Source: Rhizobium deserti
GTDB lineage: Bacteria; Pseudomonadota; Alphaproteobacteria; Rhizobiales; Rhizobiaceae
Length of the DNA stretch: 64,000 bases
NCBI RefSeq assembly: GCF_004358025.1
Contig: NZ_SMTL01000001.1
Span: 1,277,937 to 1,341,936, forward strand
Direction: 5' to 3'
A program made the translations under genes and the position numbers. The notes beneath the pieces were generated by a model that saw only the letters and a list, made by a program, of their open reading frames with translations, was not told the DNA's origin and did not search any database. Every line of letters begins with the position of its first letter. The first letter of the stretch is position 1. Shown here in pieces: positions 23,841 through 34,260 of the stretch.

Positions 23841-25614
23841 CGGTTTTCTCAACCGTTATAACGACGAGCTTCTGGCTCTGCGCCGCCGCGCTGCGCGCTT
23901 TGCCGACGCTTTTCCGAAGATCGCCGGCCGCTTGCGCATGACCGGCGAGGTCGCCGACGACCCGCATGTGGAACGGCTCATCCAGAGTTTCGCCTATTCG
24001 GCAGCCCGTGTGCGTCAAAAACTCGACGATGAGTTTCCGGAATTGAGCGACGGCCTGCTGGAAACGCTTTATCCGCATTACCTGGCGCCGCTTCCGTCCA
24101 TGAGCATCGTGCGCTTCAAGCCAAGCGAAACGCTGGCATCGGTCCAGACCGTGCCCCGCCATACGGAAATCCTGGCCGAGCCGGTGGGCGGCGAGGCCTG
24201 CCGGTTTCGTACCACTCAGGATGTCGAGATGGCGCCGGTTGAGATCGCCGCCGCTTCGCTAACAGGGCAGCCGATCGACGCGCCGGTTTCCCCTTATGGT
24301 GGTGCGGCTGGCTGCCTGCGGCTGTCGCTTCGTCCTCTCGATGCTCGCAAGCCAATCGGCGAGTTGGGCCTCGAGCGCCTTCGCCTGCATATCGCCTCTC
24401 CATGGCAGCAGGCCGTGGCGATTTATGAACTGCTCGCCAACAACACGCTCGGCATTGCGCTTGCCAGGCATGCCGACGATCCGTCGCCGGTCTTCCTGCC
24501 GGCGTGCAATATCAAACCCGTCGGGTTTGAACCGCAAGAGGCCATGCTGCCCTATCCGGCCCCGAGCTTTGTCGGCTACCGGCTGTTGACGGAATTCTTC
24601 GCATTGCCGCAGAAGTTCCTGTTTCTGGATATCGAGGGGCTGGGCGCCTGGAGTGGCGAGACGATAGAAATCTTCGTGTATCTGAAAGAAACCGACGCCA
24701 AGCTGGAAAGGGCGCTTTCGGTTCGCGACTTTGCCCTCAATGCGTCGCCGGTCGTCAACCTGTTTCGCCAGACCTGCGAGCCCATATCCGTGGATGGAAC
24801 GCGGACGGAATACCGGCTTCTGCCGGACGCACGCCGCCAGAAGACCCGGGAGATCTATTCGATAGACCGGGTACTGCTGACCGGCGCGCAGGGGCAGGAA
24901 GAGTTCTGCCAGCCCTTCTTCGGGCGCTCGCAACGAGCCGGCAACAGCACAACCCACTGGCAGGCCTACCGCCGATTCGACGAGGATGATGGCACCAGCG
25001 ATATGGAAATCGCTTTTGTCGATCGCAACCGCCGCTTCGCAGGGCCAACCGACGCCGTTGCAAGTGTCGATACGCTCTGCATCAACCGCGATCTGCCGGA
25101 ACAATTGCCGTTTGGCGGTGGTCATCCCTTCCTGCAACTCGCTACAGGCCATGAAGCGGTTGCCGGTGTCGAAGCACTCACTCCCCCTACGCCCTCGGTG
25201 CGTATGAATGACCAGGACGGCCGCAATTGGCGGCTAATGTCGCATCTGCTGCTCAATCACCTGTCTCTTTTCGATAATGAGGGTGCGGCGTTGAAGGACA
25301 TCCTGTCGCTTTATGCCTTCCGCGACAGCCCGGAAACACGGCAGCTCGTTGATGCGCTGATCCGCATTCGGGCCGAGCACTCGACGGCAAGGCTCGGCAG
25401 TGGCGGCATGGTTCCCGGCACCGATATTGCGCTTGAATTCGACCCGGCAGCGATCGACCGGCCGTCGGCCTTCCTGTTCGGCGCCGTGCTGGATCGCTTC
25501 TTCAGCCTTTATACCTCCGTCAACAGCTTTACCCGGCTGACCATCGGCATGAAGGGTCAGTCACAACCAATCGCCAACTGGCCGCCGCGCGCAGCCGAGC
25601 GGCCGCTTCTTTGA
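23833..25614 (+). CDS. tssF: TssF (ImpG), baseplate wedge protein
   Basis: 593 residues from the ATG at 23833 (MADGFLNRYNDELLALRRRA), the family N-terminus; an open frame to 23758 is an artefact of overlap. V-E-R-L-I-Q-S-F-A-Y-S-A-A-R-V and F-P-E-L-S-D-G-L-L-E-T-L-Y-P-H-Y-L-A-P-L-P-S-M are diagnostic. With TssG and TssK it forms the wedge of the phage-like baseplate. Confidence 0.96.
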   Translation: MADGFLNRYNDELLALRRRAARFADAFPKIAGRLRMTGEVADDPHVERLIQSFAYSAARVRQKLDDEFPELSDGLLETLYPHYLAPLPSMSIVRFKPSETLASVQTVPRHTEILAEPVGGEACRFRTTQDVEMAPVEIAAASLTGQPIDAPVSPYGGAAGCLRLSLRPLDARKPIGELGLERLRLHIASPWQQAVAIYELLANNTLGIALARHADDPSPVFLPACNIKPVGFEPQEAMLPYPAPSFVGYRLLTEFFALPQKFLFLDIEGLGAWSGETIEIFVYLKETDAKLERALSVRDFALNASPVVNLFRQTCEPISVDGTRTEYRLLPDARRQKTREIYSIDRVLLTGAQGQEEFCQPFFGRSQRAGNSTTHWQAYRRFDEDDGTSDMEIAFVDRNRRFAGPTDAVASVDTLCINRDLPEQLPFGGGHPFLQLATGHEAVAGVEALTPPTPSVRMNDQDGRNWRLMSHLLLNHLSLFDNEGAALKDILSLYAFRDSPETRQLVDALIRIRAEHSTARLGSGGMVPGTDIALEFDPAAIDRPSAFLFGAVLDRFFSLYTSVNSFTRLTIGMKGQSQPIANWPPRAAERPLL

Positions 25615-25632
25615 AAGGATCGCACACCGACA

Positions 25633-26676
25633 ATGGACGTCTCGACCGCCCGCAAGCCTGATGCCGCCACCGGAAATTCGACCGGCAGCATCATCGATCT
25701 CCTCGAACGCGATCCTGGTCGCTTCGAGCCGGTCACCGCCTTGCGCATTGCCCAGGCGGCGGCTGAAGGAGACCTCGATATCGCGGCTCATATGGGTGTA
25801 TCGCCGGCGCCGCTTGCCGTCAGCGGCCTGAAGGCGAAGGGCGGACGTGTCTCGATCCGCAGTGCGCTTGCCAGCCTGACCGGTCCGCTCGGCTCGATGC
25901 CTTCAGCCTATAACGAACAGATTTTGCGTGAAGAGCGCAACCGGTCGCGTGCGCTGGGGAGCTTCTTCGACCTGTTCAGCGCCCGGATGACCGAGCTGTT
26001 TGCCGACGCCTGCGAGAAATACAGGATTGCGCGGCGGCTGCGATGGGGCGGCGACCGGCGCGCCAATGCCTTCGTCACGTCGCTTCTGGCGCTGGCCGGC
26101 TTCGGCACCAAACGGCTGGTCGAGAGCGGCGGTGTCGACGAGGATACCATCCTGCGCTTCTCCGGCTTCTTTGCCGCCCGTAATCGCAATGCTACCAATC
26201 TACGCGCCATGCTGGAGGAATTTACCGGCCTGCCGGTGGATGTGGAATTGTTTCGTGGGCGCTGGCTGACCATACCGCAGGCCGAGCGCAGCCGTTTGGG
26301 CGATGCGCAGGGCGTCCAACTCGGTGTCAATGCTACCGCGGGCGCCGCCATCCGCGATTTCAGCGGCGGTTTCCGCATCATTGTCGGCCCGCTCGACTAT
26401 GCCGATTATCTGTCGCTCAGCCCGGGCGGACGCAATATCACCGAGATCTTTGCCCTGACGAGGCTTTACGTGGGTCCGGCACTCGATTTCGATATCCAGG
26501 TCGTGCTGCGCAAGGAGGCCATCCCCTTCTGCCAGCTTGGCCAGGCGGAAGCAGATCCTCCACGCTTGGGCTGGAACAGCTGGGCCCGCGTCGCGCTGGC
26601 TGCAAAGGACAGCGGCGATGCGATCATAAGCGAGCGCCTGCCGCCTGACATGCAGGGAGGCGCACATGCGGCTTGA
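25633..26676 (+). CDS. tssG: TssG (ImpH), baseplate protein
   Basis: 347 residues. Family features: F-E-P-V-T-A-L-R-I-A-Q near residue 36, L-A-S-L-T-G-P-L-G-S-M-P-S-A-Y near 80, F-F-D-L-F-S-A-R and a C-terminal Y-L-S-L-S-P-G-G. It pairs with TssF and TssE. The gap after tssF is 18 bases and it overlaps the following FHA gene by 11 bases. Confidence 0.95.
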   Translation: MDVSTARKPDAATGNSTGSIIDLLERDPGRFEPVTALRIAQAAAEGDLDIAAHMGVSPAPLAVSGLKAKGGRVSIRSALASLTGPLGSMPSAYNEQILREERNRSRALGSFFDLFSARMTELFADACEKYRIARRLRWGGDRRANAFVTSLLALAGFGTKRLVESGGVDEDTILRFSGFFAARNRNATNLRAMLEEFTGLPVDVELFRGRWLTIPQAERSRLGDAQGVQLGVNATAGAAIRDFSGGFRIIVGPLDYADYLSLSPGGRNITEIFALTRLYVGPALDFDIQVVLRKEAIPFCQLGQAEADPPRLGWNSWARVALAAKDSGDAIISERLPPDMQGGAHAA

Positions 26677-27886
26677 ACTGCGCCAGGTTGGCAGCGACGC
26701 CGCGCCAGCGGGCGCTACGCGGAAATGGTACTTTGAGAAAGGGCGCCGCACGCTTGGCCGCGCCAGCGATTGCGACTGGCAACTGCCGGAAGATCAGCGC
26801 GCCGTTTCAAAGCTGCATTGCATCATCGAGCGGGACAGCAACGGTTTCGTTCTTCTCGACAAAAGCGCCAATGGTTCCAAGGTCGATGGCGTCGTCGTGC
26901 ACGAAGGCGAGACGGCCCGGCTGTCGGATCGTTCGCGTCTGGAATTCGGCGGACTGACCTTCTCGGTGTCGATTTCGGGAGAGCGTGCCCGCGACGCCGA
27001 GGATCCCGACGCCAGCCTTGCTCTGAGTGATGAACCGCTGACCATTTCCGCCATTCTTGCCGATATCTCCTCCGGCGGCAGCAGTGCCAGCGGCATTTTG
27101 GGCGAGCGGCAGGTGGAGGAATGGTCCATGTCGGCCAAGGGGGTCGTGCCAGACCGGGATCGCAGCAGGCAAGGCGCTCCATCGTCTCGCAACGTGGAAA
27201 TCGGCTGGGGCGGCCCTCCGCAGCTCGAATCGCCGACCAAGCTTCTGCCGGATGACTGGTATACCGATGGCGAGTCTAACCTCGGCAGCCATCTCGAACA
27301 TGGCTCGGCGACGCATGTCTCGATCCCGATCTCCCGCCCCCGTCCCGCTACGCCGATCGCCGACGCCGCAGACGACGTTCCGGCTAAGGAAACAGGACCT
27401 GAAGCCGACATAGATGTCGAGGCTTTTGCCGAGCTTCCGGCCGCTCCATCCAGCCAGCTTGCCGACCGGATGGAGGCGGTGATCGCGCGCCTGGAAGAGG
27501 CCATGGAAGCGACTTTCCAGGTCTTCGACATGGAACCGCCGAACCCCGATAACGAACCGGACCTGTTTGGCCGCAACCGCGACGATGCGATCCTTGCCCG
27601 TGCCGAGGCACTGCTGACGCGGCAACTGCGGCTTGCCAGCGGGCTTGACGCGCTGATGCGTGAGGCGGGTCGGATGATGGAGCCACGCATCCTCGAGGCA
27701 CGGGTGGATGCCGGCGCTCGACGGCTGCCCTGGCTCCGCAACCGGGACTATTGGCAGGCTTATCGCCTTCAGTTTGAGAAGAATGGCAGACCGCTATCGG
27801 TTCGCGAAATCTTTCACATGGCAATGGCGGGCGAAACTGCGCTGCCGCAGGGCAAGGAAGGACGTCACGACGATGAGACGCATTGA
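26666..27886 (+). CDS. fha: Fha/TagH (ImpI), FHA-domain T6SS regulator
   Basis: 406 residues. The N-terminal FHA domain (about 1-105) shows the phosphothreonine-binding pattern L-G-R-A-S-D-C-D-W, V-S-K-L-H-C, and S-A-N-G-S-K-V-D-G, followed by a long low-complexity linker and the conserved TagH C-terminal domain (about 285-400, with R-x-x-L-P-W-L-R-N-R-D-Y-W-Q-A-Y). In related systems it binds phosphorylated TssL or itself and triggers assembly. The kinase, phosphatase and TagF partner are encoded at the end of the operon. Confidence 0.93.
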   Translation: MRLELRQVGSDAAPAGATRKWYFEKGRRTLGRASDCDWQLPEDQRAVSKLHCIIERDSNGFVLLDKSANGSKVDGVVVHEGETARLSDRSRLEFGGLTFSVSISGERARDAEDPDASLALSDEPLTISAILADISSGGSSASGILGERQVEEWSMSAKGVVPDRDRSRQGAPSSRNVEIGWGGPPQLESPTKLLPDDWYTDGESNLGSHLEHGSATHVSIPISRPRPATPIADAADDVPAKETGPEADIDVEAFAELPAAPSSQLADRMEAVIARLEEAMEATFQVFDMEPPNPDNEPDLFGRNRDDAILARAEALLTRQLRLASGLDALMREAGRMMEPRILEARVDAGARRLPWLRNRDYWQAYRLQFEKNGRPLSVREIFHMAMAGETALPQGKEGRHDDETH

Positions 27887-27898
27887 TGGGGTCCAAGG

Positions 27899-29239
27899 AT
27901 GAGGAATGAGAACCGGGTGGCCTGGAGCGAGGGCATGTTCCTGCGCGTACAGCACTTCCAGCAGGCTGACCGCTGGACCGAAAGGCTGGTGCGGACGACG
28001 ACCCGCGGGCTGACGCCCTATCCCTGGGGCGTCTCCGAAATCGGCATCGATCGCAGCGCTCTGGCGATTGGGCAGTTCGCGCTGTCGAACCTGCGCGGCA
28101 TCATGCCGGATGGCACGCCGTTCGAGGCGCCGATCGACGCGGACCTGCCGCCGGCCCTCGACCTCGACGAGGAAACCAAGAATGCCATCATCTACCTGGC
28201 GCTTCCGGCCCGCCAGCCGGGCAAAGCCGATGTAGCGCTGAACGGCGGCGCGCGAATGAACAGCGTGCGGCTCGTCGCCTCCAACTACGAGGCGCCGGAT
28301 GCCAATGTCGAAACCGATTTCATGGCGCCCATCGATGTCGGGCGCTTGAGCCTGCGTTACCTGAAGACGGGCGACGAACTGGCCGGCTACGAGCTGATCG
28401 GGCTGGCCCGGGTGATCGAGGTGCGCTCCGACCGCGCTGTCATCCTCGATCCGGAATTCATCGCACCCAGCCTCAACTGCGCCGCCGAAGCCAGGCTGAG
28501 CGAGCTGATGACGGAGCTGCTCGGCATCGTCCGGCACCGCGCCGAAGCGATTGCCGAGCGAATCGGCGATCCAACTATCCGCGGCACGGCCGAAGTTGGC
28601 GATTATTTCCTGTTGCAGATCCTCAACCGGGCCGACCCGATGCTGAAACACATCGGCGCCAACGCAACGCGTATGCACCCGATCGAGTTCTACGAGACCT
28701 GCATCCAGCTGGCCGGCGAGCTTGCGACATTTACCACGGACCGTAAACGGGCAAGTGATTTCCCGCCCTACCGGCATGACGATCTGAAGGCCACCTTTGC
28801 CGCCGTCTTCGACGATCTGCGTGCCTCGCTTTCGGCCGTGCTGGAACAGGCGGCCGTCGCGATCGAGCTGGCGGAGCGCCGCCATGGCGTACGCGTCGGC
28901 ACGATCAACGATCGCAGCCTGCTCAAGGATGCCGGCTTCGTGCTCGCCGTGCGCGCCGAAATGTCGGCGGAAGACGTCCGCCGCAAGCTGCCGGCGCAGA
29001 TCAAGGTGGGTCCGGTCGAACGGATTGCCGAACTTGTCAATGTCGCGCTGCCGGGCATTCCGGTGAGGCCGCTGCCCGTGCTGCCGCGGCAGCTCCCTTA
29101 TCGGTCAGGTACCATCTATTTCGAACTCGACACCAAGAACCCTCTTTGGAAGCAACTCGAAACCTCGGGCGCCATCGCCATGCATCTTGCCGGTGAGTTT
29201 CCAGGCCTCGAAATGGAACTGTGGGCGCTAAGAGAATGA
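27899..29239 (+). CDS. tssK: TssK (ImpJ), baseplate adaptor
   Basis: 446 residues starting MRNENRVAWSEGMFLRVQHFQQ, the diagnostic TssK N-terminus (V-x-W-x-E-G-M-x-L-x-P/R-Q-H-F-Q). The phage receptor-binding-like trimer connects the TssE/F/G wedge with TssL/TssM. Y-F-L-L-Q-I-L-N-R and H-P-x-E-x-Y near the middle are conserved. Its stop overlaps the tssL start in an ATGA. Confidence 0.96.
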   Translation: MRNENRVAWSEGMFLRVQHFQQADRWTERLVRTTTRGLTPYPWGVSEIGIDRSALAIGQFALSNLRGIMPDGTPFEAPIDADLPPALDLDEETKNAIIYLALPARQPGKADVALNGGARMNSVRLVASNYEAPDANVETDFMAPIDVGRLSLRYLKTGDELAGYELIGLARVIEVRSDRAVILDPEFIAPSLNCAAEARLSELMTELLGIVRHRAEAIAERIGDPTIRGTAEVGDYFLLQILNRADPMLKHIGANATRMHPIEFYETCIQLAGELATFTTDRKRASDFPPYRHDDLKATFAAVFDDLRASLSAVLEQAAVAIELAERRHGVRVGTINDRSLLKDAGFVLAVRAEMSAEDVRRKLPAQIKVGPVERIAELVNVALPGIPVRPLPVLPRQLPYRSGTIYFELDTKNPLWKQLETSGAIAMHLAGEFPGLEMELWALRE

Positions 29240-30774
29240 ACACCGAACCCGCATCCACCTGGAAAGACCAGCCTACTCTCGTCGAAGTGACGGAAGAAGG
29301 CGTCAGGAAGACCCAGACCGCACGCAAAATGGCGGAAATGCTCGACGACGTTCTCGACTTTCCCGAAAACGCGCCGGCGCCTGCCGCGCCGCGGGCAAAT
29401 CCTGGCGGCTGGTCGGTTGAGACCCTGGTCAGCAAGTTCCGCTTCGGGGGAGAAGAAGTGCCGACCCTGGTGCGCTCCGCCGCCCCGCTTCTTAATCTGG
29501 CGCATATGCTGCGTTATACGGATGAGCAGCCGGATATCGAGCAGCTTAGACGTGTCGCGGTCGAGGCTGTCGGCCGCTATGAGCGTGATCTGGCCGGCGC
29601 CCGCATCAGCCAGGAACGGGCTCGCGCTGCACATTACGTGATCTGCGCCACTGTCGATGACGTGGTGCTGAGCAAGCCTTGGGGGGTTCGTGCCGGCTGG
29701 GCCCGCTCGGGCCTTGTTTCCACCTTCCACATGGACGTCACGGGTGGCGACCGGGTGTTCGACCTGCTCGACCATTTTCACCAGAGCCCTGGTGCCAACA
29801 AGGACCTGCTGCTGCTCATTTATCTGAGCCTGTCGCTCGCCTTCGAGGGACGCACGCGCGTTTCTCCACGCGGCAATCTAGAGCTGGGCCGCATTCGCGA
29901 CAGCCTCTACAAGACCCTGCTCGGCCAGTACGGCATCTTCGAGCGGGAGCTGTCGCCGCATTGGAAGGGCGTTTCCGCCCGCCATAAGCCGCTGCGCACC
30001 GCCGTCGCGCTTTGGACGCTTTTGTCGGTGCTGACGCTCGTCTTCGCGCTTGGCTACCTGTTCTTCACCCTGTCGCTCAACAATGCTTCGGACGGCACGT
30101 TCCAGCGCCTCGCCAGCCTGCCACCGCGCGACACGCCGAGCGTGCTGATCAAGGCGCCAGAACCGCCGCAGGCCACAACCGCAGAGGTCGCGCAGAAAGT
30201 TGAGATCATAGAGCCGGTAACGACAAAACCCGCGCCACCGCCCAGCCGGCTGGACAATCTTCTCGCCTTCCTGCAGCCGGAGGTCGAAAAGAAGCTGGTG
30301 ACCCTGTCGGATTCCAATGGCCGGCTTTTGGTACGGATCAACAATTCCGGCCTGTTCGAAGTCGGCAGCGCTGAGGTCAGCAGCAAGTTCAACGACCTGA
30401 TCCAGCGCATTGGCGGCGCGCTCGCTGCGGAAAACCTCCGTGCGGTGGTTGTCGGATATACGGACAATGTCCCAATCCGCACCATTCAGTTTCCCTCGAA
30501 CTGGCATCTGTCGCAAGCGCGCGCCAAGGCCGTGGGCGAGATCCTCACCTCGTTCACCGGGCCGGGCGCCATCTTGACGGAAGGCCGGGCCGACAGCGAC
30601 CCGATTGCCGACAATTCCACGCCGGAAGGCCGCGAGATGAACCGCCGCACCGAAATCCTGGTGCTGACCGATCCCAGCGAAAGGCTGAGCGACGCTGGCC
30701 TAAAAGTGCCGCCGGTCGAGGCGGAGCGACCGAACCAGCCTGAAACTCAATCCGTGCCAGGTGCTTCGCCATGA
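29236..30774 (+). CDS. tssL: TssL (ImpK/IcmH) with C-terminal OmpA-like peptidoglycan-binding domain
   Basis: 512 residues from the ATG in the ATGA overlap with tssK; a GTG at 29221 is an alternative. The IcmH/DotU cytosolic domain (about 60-250) has N-L-A-H-M-L-R and L-L-I-Y-L-S-L-S-L-A-F-E-G-R. One membrane segment lies at about 257-282 (ALWTLLSVLTLVFALGYLFF). The C-terminal OmpA-like domain has V-V-G-Y-T-D-N-V-P-I and G-R-A-D-S-D-P-I-A-D-N-S-T-P-E-G-R-E-M-N-R-R-T-E-I. This is the evolved TssL that anchors to peptidoglycan itself. TssL is phosphorylated by PpkA in Agrobacterium. Confidence 0.95.
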   Translation: MNTEPASTWKDQPTLVEVTEEGVRKTQTARKMAEMLDDVLDFPENAPAPAAPRANPGGWSVETLVSKFRFGGEEVPTLVRSAAPLLNLAHMLRYTDEQPDIEQLRRVAVEAVGRYERDLAGARISQERARAAHYVICATVDDVVLSKPWGVRAGWARSGLVSTFHMDVTGGDRVFDLLDHFHQSPGANKDLLLLIYLSLSLAFEGRTRVSPRGNLELGRIRDSLYKTLLGQYGIFERELSPHWKGVSARHKPLRTAVALWTLLSVLTLVFALGYLFFTLSLNNASDGTFQRLASLPPRDTPSVLIKAPEPPQATTAEVAQKVEIIEPVTTKPAPPPSRLDNLLAFLQPEVEKKLVTLSDSNGRLLVRINNSGLFEVGSAEVSSKFNDLIQRIGGALAAENLRAVVVGYTDNVPIRTIQFPSNWHLSQARAKAVGEILTSFTGPGAILTEGRADSDPIADNSTPEGREMNRRTEILVLTDPSERLSDAGLKVPPVEAERPNQPETQSVPGASP

Positions 30775-33700
30775 ACCCGTTAGGCCTGTTTTATACCCTC
30801 CGCTCCTATGTCGAGGCCTATGCCGGGCTGATCGGCCGGCGGTTTATCTCGGTGATTTGGGTGGCGGCGATCTGTGTCGTCATCTGGTTCTATGGATCGC
30901 TTGCCGCCTACGGCGAATTCCGGCCGCTGGCGAGCAGCAGTGCCCGGCTCATGCTGATCGGCGGCATCATCGCCGCCTGGCTGATCTATCTCGTCTTCAC
31001 GGTGATCCGCGACCGCCGCCGCGACAAGAACCTGGTTGAAGGTATAGAGCAGGATGCGGCCGCTGAAGCTGCCGCCAGTAAGAATGCCGAGATCGGCGAA
31101 ATTCACAGCCGGCTGAAAGAAGCGCTGCAGCTCCTGCGGCGGATCACCAAGAAACGCTTCGGCTATGTCTACGAGCTTCCCTGGTATGTGATCTTCGGTG
31201 CCCCCGGCTCCGGCAAGACGACGGCCATCACCAATTCCGGGCTCAAGTTCCCGCTGGGTGACGCGCTCGGCAGCAATTCCGTGCAGGGCATCGGCGGCAC
31301 GCGCAATTGCAATTGGTGGTTTACGGATGAAGCCATCCTCATCGATACGGCTGGGCGCTATACGACGCAGGACGATCTGAACGGCACGGCCAAGGCCGGC
31401 TGGGAGGGCTTTCTCGGCCTGTTGCGCAAGTATCGTCGGTCGCAGCCGATCAACGGCGCCTTACTGACCCTGTCGATCGGCGATCTTCTGACGCGCGATA
31501 CAGAGGCACAACGGGAAGAAATCCGCGCTATTCGGCAGCGTCTTTCCGAGCTGGACGAGTTCTTGCAGGCGCGGGTCCCTGTCTATCTGGTGCTGACAAA
31601 AGCGGACCTTCTGACCGGCTTCGTCGAATTTTTTGACGGCTTCAACAAATCCGATCGCGAGCAGGTCTGGGGTACGACATTCGGGCTCGATGAGAGCTAC
31701 AAGGCCGAAAGCTTGCCGGACCGTTACCTCGAGGAATTCACCCTCCTGCAGGAACGGGTGGGCTCGATGCTGATTGAACGGTTGCAGCAGGAACCAAACC
31801 CGGAATTGCGCGGCCGCATCTTCCGCTTCCCTGCAGAACTGGCAGCGCTGAAAGAGCGTCTGCATGACGTGATGACCGAGCTTTGCTTCGGCTCGAAGCT
31901 CGTTGAACCGCCCTTGTTGCGCGGCATCTATTTTGCTTCCGGCACCCAGGAAAACGAGATAGCTGCACCAGCCGGACGTGCGCGCCGCAGCTATTTCCTG
32001 TCGCGGCTTTTCAAGGACGTCATCTTCGAGGAAGCCTCGCTCGTTTCCCGCGACAAGCGGCTGTCCCGTCGCCAGCTCTTCTTCCGGCGGGCCGCCTATG
32101 CCGCCGCCGTGCTCGTGCTTGCTGTTGTGCTGACAAGCTGGCTGGCAACTTACTTCCAGAATACCAGCGCCATTGCGGCCGCCGAGCGGCGCATCGATGC
32201 CTATGAGCAAGCCATCAGAGGTGTGCCGGTGCGTGATGTCACGGATGCGGATTTTCTGCGCATCCTGCCGGCCCTCGACAATTTATCGGCCATACCGACC
32301 GATTTTTCCAAGACTCGCGTTTGGCCGGTGAGCTTCGGTCTGGATCAGGAAAGCAAGGTCTCCGGCCGGCAGCGCGACGCCTATCAGCGGGCGCTCAATG
32401 CCCTGCTTCTGCCGCGCATGCTGGTGCAGTTGCAAAAGCAGATGACGGAGACGACGGATGTAGCGAGGACATTCAACGCGCTGAAGCTTTACGGCATGCT
32501 CGGCGGACTTGGCCAGATGAACGCCGAATTCGTGGCGACCGAAGCCGAAGGCATGTTCACCGCTCTTTACCCCGGCGAAGGACGAGCCGCTGCCCGCCAG
32601 GCGCTGATCGCCCATGCCGAAGCAATGGCAGGCGGCGCGCTGCCGCCGATCGAGCTCGACAATGCTCTGATTGCCAAGGCGCGCGACACGATCCGCACCC
32701 AAAGTCTTGCAAGCCGCACCTATGACATCCTGGCTGATGCACCGGCTTCCCGGCTTCTGCCGCCCTGGACAGCCGCCAGCGCCCTTGGTCCATTGGGCGA
32801 ACGAGCTTTCGAGCGAGCCTCCAAGGCTCCGCTGCAGGATGGCATCGCCGGCCTTTTCTCCACCAGTGGCTATCGCGCTGTCGTTTTGCCTGAAGTTACC
32901 AATGCGGCCCGCGAAGCGCTGGACGAGCAATGGGTTCGCGGCGAAACCAATCCTGCTGGCGTGACAATCGATGCCACAGCCCAGGCGGCCTTGCAGCTCT
33001 ACTTCAACAATTTCGAACAAAGGTGGACATCGCTTCTAAGCGACCTGCGGGTCAAGCCGTCCCAGACGATTGGCGACGCTGCCGAAACAACGAGAATCCT
33101 TGCCAGCGATCCAAGCCCGGTGGAAGGCCTCGTCAAATCCATCGTCGCTGCAACCGATCTGCGGGCTCCCGGCATGGAAGTGGCGGCTGCCGGCGGTGAC
33201 ACTCCTCTGGGTGCGACGGACGCACTTGCCGGCGCCGCGAATGCGCCCGATCCCTTCGGTCCCCTGCGCGCCGCGCTCGAGGTTCCCGCCGCCCAGGCAC
33301 CCCCTTCAGAGACTCCGAAAGAGGCGGAAAGATCGCCGATCGGGCAGATCAAGCCTCTTCTCCAGAAGGTCCATGAGCAGCTTTCCCGCGCCGCGACTTC
33401 AACCGCGGAGGTGGCGAAAGTCTTCGACGTGGACAGCCAACTCACCACCGCCAACCAGGACCTGTTGCAGCAGGCTCGCCGCCTGCCCGCTCCAGTCGAT
33501 ACCTGGATTGCCGGTCTTGCGGCCGATGTCGGCTCGCTTGCGGTAAAATCCGCCCGGACCCGGATCAGCGATGCCTGGACGGCCGAAGGAGCGAGCTTCT
33601 GCTCAAGCGTGGTTGCCGGGCGCTATCCTTTTGATCGGGAGTCGCCGCGCGACGTGGCGATGAGCGATTTCGTTCGGCTGTTCGGGCCGCAGGGTCTGTT

Positions 33701-34250
33701 CAAAAGCTTCTTCAGCAGCAGGCTTGCCGCCTTTGTCGATACCAGCTCCACGCCTTGGGGATGGAAAGGCACCTTCGGCTCGAAGAGCATTCCGAGCCAA
33801 GCCATCGCGCAGTTCGAGAACGCCGACAAGATCAACCGGGCATTCTTCCCGGCCGGAAGCGAAAGCCCTTCCGTTCCCATCAATATCAAACCGGCTTCCC
33901 TTTCGGACGGTGCCACCGCGGTCATGCTGGAGATCGAGGGAGAACGTGTCGTGTATTTCCACGGGCCGGTGCAGTCGAAAACTATCTCCTGGCCATCCAG
34001 CGAGGCGACTAATCTGTCGCGCCTTGCCTTCCAACCGGGTGGCTGGCAGCAGGCGCTGACCGAAAACGGCGACTGGTCGCCGTTCCGGCTGTTCGATGAC
34101 GCGAAGATCGAGATGCAGGGCAGCGATCTGTTCCGGGCTTCGTTCAGCCAAGGTGGGCAGACCGCAGAATTCGACGTGCAGTTCGGCTCCGTCCTCAACC
34201 CGTTTCGGCTGCAGGCGCTGACCGCGTTTGCCTGCCCGACACAATTCTGA
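30771..34250 (+). CDS. tssM: TssM (ImpL/IcmF), inner-membrane complex protein
   Basis: 1159 residues, the usual length. Two N-terminal membrane segments (about 20-75), a cytosolic NTPase domain with Walker A GAPGSGKTT from residue 143, a third membrane segment near 440-462 and a large periplasmic region follow, ending in the beta-rich C-terminal domain that meets TssJ-type lipoproteins. An intact Walker A suggests nucleotide-dependent function as in Agrobacterium. No tssJ lipoprotein gene is visible in the cluster, in line with imp clusters of rhizobia. Starts in an ATGA overlap with tssL. Confidence 0.96.
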   Translation: MNPLGLFYTLRSYVEAYAGLIGRRFISVIWVAAICVVIWFYGSLAAYGEFRPLASSSARLMLIGGIIAAWLIYLVFTVIRDRRRDKNLVEGIEQDAAAEAAASKNAEIGEIHSRLKEALQLLRRITKKRFGYVYELPWYVIFGAPGSGKTTAITNSGLKFPLGDALGSNSVQGIGGTRNCNWWFTDEAILIDTAGRYTTQDDLNGTAKAGWEGFLGLLRKYRRSQPINGALLTLSIGDLLTRDTEAQREEIRAIRQRLSELDEFLQARVPVYLVLTKADLLTGFVEFFDGFNKSDREQVWGTTFGLDESYKAESLPDRYLEEFTLLQERVGSMLIERLQQEPNPELRGRIFRFPAELAALKERLHDVMTELCFGSKLVEPPLLRGIYFASGTQENEIAAPAGRARRSYFLSRLFKDVIFEEASLVSRDKRLSRRQLFFRRAAYAAAVLVLAVVLTSWLATYFQNTSAIAAAERRIDAYEQAIRGVPVRDVTDADFLRILPALDNLSAIPTDFSKTRVWPVSFGLDQESKVSGRQRDAYQRALNALLLPRMLVQLQKQMTETTDVARTFNALKLYGMLGGLGQMNAEFVATEAEGMFTALYPGEGRAAARQALIAHAEAMAGGALPPIELDNALIAKARDTIRTQSLASRTYDILADAPASRLLPPWTAASALGPLGERAFERASKAPLQDGIAGLFSTSGYRAVVLPEVTNAAREALDEQWVRGETNPAGVTIDATAQAALQLYFNNFEQRWTSLLSDLRVKPSQTIGDAAETTRILASDPSPVEGLVKSIVAATDLRAPGMEVAAAGGDTPLGATDALAGAANAPDPFGPLRAALEVPAAQAPPSETPKEAERSPIGQIKPLLQKVHEQLSRAATSTAEVAKVFDVDSQLTTANQDLLQQARRLPAPVDTWIAGLAADVGSLAVKSARTRISDAWTAEGASFCSSVVAGRYPFDRESPRDVAMSDFVRLFGPQGLFKSFFSSRLAAFVDTSSTPWGWKGTFGSKSIPSQAIAQFENADKINRAFFPAGSESPSVPINIKPASLSDGATAVMLEIEGERVVYFHGPVQSKTISWPSSEATNLSRLAFQPGGWQQALTENGDWSPFRLFDDAKIEMQGSDLFRASFSQGGQTAEFDVQFGSVLNPFRLQALTAFACPTQF

Positions 34251-34260
34251 TCGGGCCGAG